DNA of 64,000 bases from Candidatus Cybelea sp. (GTDB lineage: Bacteria > Vulcanimicrobiota > Vulcanimicrobiia > Vulcanimicrobiales > Vulcanimicrobiaceae), in assembly GCA_036489315.1 (NCBI GenBank), contig DASXFZ010000055.1, positions 37,791-101,790 on the forward strand. The letters run 5' to 3'. How positions within the stretch are numbered: the stretch's first letter is position 1; each line of letters begins with the position of its first letter. Below are positions 60,895 through 64,000 of this stretch, piece after piece. A program made the position numbers and the translations under genes. The notes under the pieces are model-generated. The model had not been told where the DNA came from, ran no database searches, and saw only the letters and a list, made by a program, of their open reading frames with translations.

Positions 60895-61977
60895 ATGAGG
60901 CTTTTGATAATCGCATCGCTAGGGCTACTCTCTATCGGCGCCGCGCACGGTTCACGGTCGCTGCAAACGCGGCCGACGTGCGCCTTCAACATTCCGCTGT
61001 CCGCCGCGCAGTGTCAACGGCTGCACGCCGCAACCGGGGGTGCCGGCGCGAGCTGGGCACCCAGCGGCACGAGTTCGACGCTGCTCTACACGTCGGAGCC
61101 GTTCGAAGCCGCCGTCGATATCTGGACGGTCGGCGCGAAGGGGTTCAAATCTAGCGGCCGCTTACAGCTCGGCACCGGAGCGGTTCCACTCGGCCTGACG
61201 ACCGATGCGGCGCAGAATCTCTACGTTGCAATCGCGACCTTCGGTTCGGGAACGCCGAGCGTCGACGTCTTTGCGCGCGGGGCGACGAAACCGAGCAAAG
61301 TCTACACCCAAGGGCTTAGCGCGCCGGAGGACGTCGCGGTCGACGCCCACGGGACGCTCTACGTCGCGAACCTCGCCAACGCGCTGGGCGGCGGCTGCGG
61401 ACAAGGCAGCGGCCCCGGCGGCAACGTGATCGAGTATGCGAAGGGCAGCATGAGCCCGACGCGCACGATCGATGACTTTATCGGCTGTCCCCAAGCGATC
61501 GCCGTCGATTCGAGCTCAAATCTCTATTTGACGAATCTCTACTATCCAAGCAGCGGTTTTGTGGTTAGCGATGTCACCGAATACGCGTATAAATCGACGC
61601 ACGGGACGGCCTTGGGTCTGCAGGTGCCGGGCGGTCCCGCTCTCGGCGGCATTCAAATTGCATCCAACGGCGACGTCGTCGTCGAGAACGTGGAAGACGA
61701 CGCCACGCTCAACCAGGTCCTGAGCTACCCGCACGGCTCGAAGAAGCCGTCGAGCACGATTCAGTATCCCGGCACCGGCTGGGGAACCAGCTTCAAGTTC
61801 TTCGCGCTCTCCGGAAACCGGTTCTACGCGCCGGCCTATATCGTCGAGAGTTATCTAGACGTCGCAACGCGGCCGGCCAAGTTCGCTTATCCGAGCGCAC
61901 GCGAGCTGCTCGTGCAAAAAACGAGCAGCAGCACCGAGCCATTCGCCTACGGCATGGCGGTCAGCCCCAGGAAATAA
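60895..61977 (+). CDS. secreted beta-propeller protein, partner of the preceding lipoprotein
   Basis: This 360-residue protein has a signal peptide (LLIIASLGLLSIGAAHG) without a lipobox Cys near the cleavage site. The blades read GLTTDAAQNLYVAIATFGSG, DVAVDAHGTLYVANLANALGG and AIAVDSSSNLYLTNLYYP. It starts 1 base after the upstream stop, so it is made with the preceding lipoprotein. A free secreted partner of the anchored protein is one possible reading. Confidence 0.83.
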   Translation: MRLLIIASLGLLSIGAAHGSRSLQTRPTCAFNIPLSAAQCQRLHAATGGAGASWAPSGTSSTLLYTSEPFEAAVDIWTVGAKGFKSSGRLQLGTGAVPLGLTTDAAQNLYVAIATFGSGTPSVDVFARGATKPSKVYTQGLSAPEDVAVDAHGTLYVANLANALGGGCGQGSGPGGNVIEYAKGSMSPTRTIDDFIGCPQAIAVDSSSNLYLTNLYYPSSGFVVSDVTEYAYKSTHGTALGLQVPGGPALGGIQIASNGDVVVENVEDDATLNQVLSYPHGSKKPSSTIQYPGTGWGTSFKFFALSGNRFYAPAYIVESYLDVATRPAKFAYPSARELLVQKTSSSTEPFAYGMAVSPRK

Positions 61978-61989
61978 CGTTCCGCGGGA

Positions 61990-62955
61990 CTACTTTGCAA
62001 CGCTGACGGCCGCACCGGCCGGACCGTCGAAGCTGCCTTGCAGGGTCTTCAATACCGGGCCGCCGGCCGGGTACTTCCACATTTGCGCGTTTTCATTTCC
62101 GGCATCGGCCGCGGCAACGTGCCCTTCCTGAATGCAGAATTCGGTGAGATCGCTACCGCCGCGCAGCGGCGTAAACCCGACCTCTTTTCCCTTCATTCCG
62201 TGAATCGCGAAGTGGTAAATGCCGCCGCCGCCGTAGACGGCGAGGTAGTTGTCGTGCCACTGGAAAGTGCCGAGGATATTCGGGTGCAGCGTGATGGCCT
62301 CGAACGAACGGCCGCCTTTGGGAAGCTCCAGGAGTGCGAAGCGGTTACTGGGGGTGAGGCCGTCGACGAAAAGGTCGCCACGATCGTCGTAGGCGTCGCC
62401 GCCTGATGAGGTCAAACCGTCGGAAATGGTCGTGCCCGAGCCTGAGCCGTACGCGAAGACTACGATGTCGCCGGCACCGAGGATTGTAACCGCGAGATTG
62501 CCGGTTGTCGGGTCAACCGCGCAGTAAGCGGGTTCGCCAATATCTTCGCTCAAGGTCGAGATTGGGGATGTGCCCCCGTGTGCGTATTCCATAATCTCAT
62601 CTGCGCCCGAAGCAACGACCCACCAGTTGCCGTGGCTCGTCTTCGACGTACATTCGCCTTGCGGGTCCGTAATAGGGGTCAACTCGCCGGCCAACTTTCC
62701 ACCGGGGTAAGTAAAAACCAAAACGGTGCTGCTGTAGAAATTCGAGATATAGAGGAGGTCGTGCTTCTTCGCGTCGGGCGCCATCCAGGAGCGACGACCC
62801 GCATGCGCCGCGATCGCCGGCGTTCGCCGCATCGCCTCCGACCCCGCTGTCGGCAGCTGCATGTCACCCTGCGCCGGCCGAAGAGCGCCGCAGCCTGCGA
62901 GCATCGCTCCAGCCACGAATAGACCGAGCCTGCGGGCCGGGGACGAAATCCTCAT
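61990..62955 (-). CDS. secreted beta-propeller lipoprotein, type A
   Basis: This 321-residue protein has a lipoprotein signal (LFVAGAMLAGCGAL). The type A layout is clear: RSWMAPDAKKHDLLYISNFY, EYAHGGTSPISTLSEDIG, and CAVDPTTGNLAVTILGAGDI, closely parallel to 16055 and 28834. It is convergent with the two-gene propeller operon at 59892-61977 with only 12 bases between stops. Confidence 0.84.
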   Translation of the reverse strand: MRISSPARRLGLFVAGAMLAGCGALRPAQGDMQLPTAGSEAMRRTPAIAAHAGRRSWMAPDAKKHDLLYISNFYSSTVLVFTYPGGKLAGELTPITDPQGECTSKTSHGNWWVVASGADEIMEYAHGGTSPISTLSEDIGEPAYCAVDPTTGNLAVTILGAGDIVVFAYGSGSGTTISDGLTSSGGDAYDDRGDLFVDGLTPSNRFALLELPKGGRSFEAITLHPNILGTFQWHDNYLAVYGGGGIYHFAIHGMKGKEVGFTPLRGGSDLTEFCIQEGHVAAADAGNENAQMWKYPAGGPVLKTLQGSFDGPAGAAVSVAK

Positions 62956-63075
62956 CTGTCTACTCCTTACTCCGCAAATGGGTTAGCGGCTTGGAACATC
63001 CGATTTCGCGCTCTCTAAAGCCTATCGCAACGGCTTGGGTGCAAACCTGCGGGACGGCGACGCCTGCGCGGCTTA

Positions 63076-64000
63076 TTAGCGGTAGCCCGTGCCCGGATAG
63101 CGTGAGACGACCGCGTTCGCGACGTATGCATGCTGGCGCCAGTCGTAGGTAAAGCGCTCGTAGAGCCGCGGGCCGCGCGCGTAGGGATCCTGCGGCCGAG
63201 GCACGTTGAAGTATTCGCCGACGATCGTTTGATCTCCGATCTCGAAGCGGAAGAATCCATGCTGATCGTCGACGTAGGACTCGAGCGTGACGCTGATGCC
63301 GTACTCTTTATCGGGAACGATAATCGGAGTGCTCGTCGCCTTCACCGACTTCTGCATCTTGTGCAGGTTCGAGTAGCCGCCCGCGCCCGCAACCAGATAG
63401 GGAACGATGGCCTTCTCACCTTTGATCGGAACGCTGAAGCGCTGCATGTTGTGGACGTGCGCGGCGACAACGAGATCCGGATAGCGCCCGGAGGCGGCGA
63501 TCGCCTTCATCACCGGCTCTTGTACGTGCGGGCTCCCCGAGTGAAAGTTATCGAGCGAGTAGATCGGGTGGTGCATCGTGAGGATCACCGCACGATCTTG
63601 ATCCTCTTTAGCGGCCGTGAGTTCTCCGACCAGCCACTCGTACTGCGTGTCGTCGAGGTCGCCGCCCGGCTCGACGTTGGTGTAGAGACCGATGATGCGC
63701 GCGTGCGGCGCGAGCAGCGTCCAGTAGACGTAGGGCTGGGTCATCGCGTCACGGGGAATATCGCCGGCTTCGGGCCGGTGAACCGCGTCCTGCGCACAGA
63801 AATTCTTGACGAATCCGGCGAGGCTCGTTTCGCCCTGGAGGTTCTCGCCGTCGTGATTTCCGGGGATCGCGAAGACCGGCCCCGGATAGTGCTCGTACGG
63901 TTCGTAAAACTGTGCGTAATACTGGGCGTCCTGGCCGTTGAAGTAGACGCAGTCGCCGCATGAATAGAAGAACGCGGGGTTGTAGATCGGATCGTTGGCG
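63076..64000 (-). CDS. calcineurin-like metallophosphoesterase (5' end outside the window)
   Basis: The frame is open to the window end, giving about 308 visible residues. Metal-binding motifs are present: SCGDCVYFNGQ (the G-D motif), AIPGNHDGEN (G-N-H-D), LTMHHPIYSLDNF, and VVAAHVHNMQRF (the final H-x-H). The order and spacing are those of purple acid phosphatase/calcineurin-like enzymes. The N-terminal D-x-H motif lies outside the window. Many of its relatives are secreted. Confidence 0.88.
   Translation of the reverse strand, partial: ANDPIYNPAFFYSCGDCVYFNGQDAQYYAQFYEPYEHYPGPVFAIPGNHDGENLQGETSLAGFVKNFCAQDAVHRPEAGDIPRDAMTQPYVYWTLLAPHARIIGLYTNVEPGGDLDDTQYEWLVGELTAAKEDQDRAVILTMHHPIYSLDNFHSGSPHVQEPVMKAIAASGRYPDLVVAAHVHNMQRFSVPIKGEKAIVPYLVAGAGGYSNLHKMQKSVKATSTPIIVPDKEYGISVTLESYVDDQHGFFRFEIGDQTIVGEYFNVPRPQDPYARGPRLYERFTYDWRQHAYVANAVVSRYPGTGYR

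Overview
The window is about 64 kb of high-GC, densely packed bacterial chromosome. Many genes overlap by 4 bases (ATGA or GTGA) or run into each other tail to tail, and GTG and TTG starts are common. I see no tRNA, rRNA, CRISPR array, phage or insertion sequence. The gene content fits a soil-type, little-studied phylum: many secreted beta-propeller lipoproteins, a SigK/RskA pair, LAL-type and cyclase/NB-ARC/TPR regulators, DUF4127, DUF4239, DUF5069 and DUF2332. I suspect a relative of Candidatus Eremiobacterota (WPS-2/Vulcanimicrobiota), but that is an inference from gene content, not a phylogenetic result.

Layout. 1-3430: clpC (cut by the window edge), a DUF59/MIP18 Fe-S maturation protein, a secreted protein of unknown function, and a SigK-like sigma factor (broken frame) with its anti-sigma factor RskA. 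3469-13294: a prolyl oligopeptidase, then propionate metabolism: propionyl-CoA carboxylase beta and alpha subunits, methylmalonyl-CoA mutase large subunit and methylmalonyl-CoA epimerase. A sedolisin-type lipoprotein protease and fabI sit among these genes. 13313-17134: a TonB-like anchored protein, MarC, an FMN-dependent alpha-hydroxy-acid oxidase preceded by a remnant of a lost hydrolase gene, and the first propeller lipoprotein.

17334-26781: a minimal DprA-like protein, then two minus-strand operons for murein sugar recycling. These encode NagZ, an AmiE-like serine hydrolase, AnmK, a BadF-type amino-sugar kinase, MurQ, a MalK-type ATPase, and DUF4127 coupled to murQ. Together they would release and phosphorylate anhydroMurNAc, MurNAc and GlcNAc, then convert MurNAc-6P to GlcNAc-6P. 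26787-34421: a two-lobed retropepsin-like protein, small secreted proteins, three more propeller lipoproteins, a HerA-type ATPase and a decayed ABC ATPase. 34503-41503: a LAL regulator with a perfect 16-bp palindrome upstream, a small alarmone hydrolase, DUF4239, STAS and zinc-protease proteins, and an operon of acetyltransferase, 2TM-GAF-like protein and cytidine deaminase.

41522-45904: an OxlT-like MFS transporter (frameshifted) with its 38-residue small subunit, an aminotransferase, and a BlaI/BlaR1 pair with a clear promoter-operator. 46405-51213: a stretch of lower GC with an adenylate cyclase/NB-ARC/TPR protein, an orphan peptide-binding lipoprotein translated in overlap with it, and a small Cys-rich protein. 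51560-64000: an FAD monooxygenase, hydrolases, an SDR, Fe/Mn superoxide dismutase, DUF2332, an ICMT-like methyltransferase coupled to a sigma-region-4-like/TPR protein, three propeller proteins, and a metallophosphoesterase cut by the window end.

The best candidates for something undescribed are DUF4127 as a murein-recycling component, the 2TM-GAF/cytidine deaminase pair, and the cyclase/NB-ARC/solute-binding-protein cassette. Three single-base frame disruptions (two in the sigma factor, one in the transporter) could be real or could be sequence errors.
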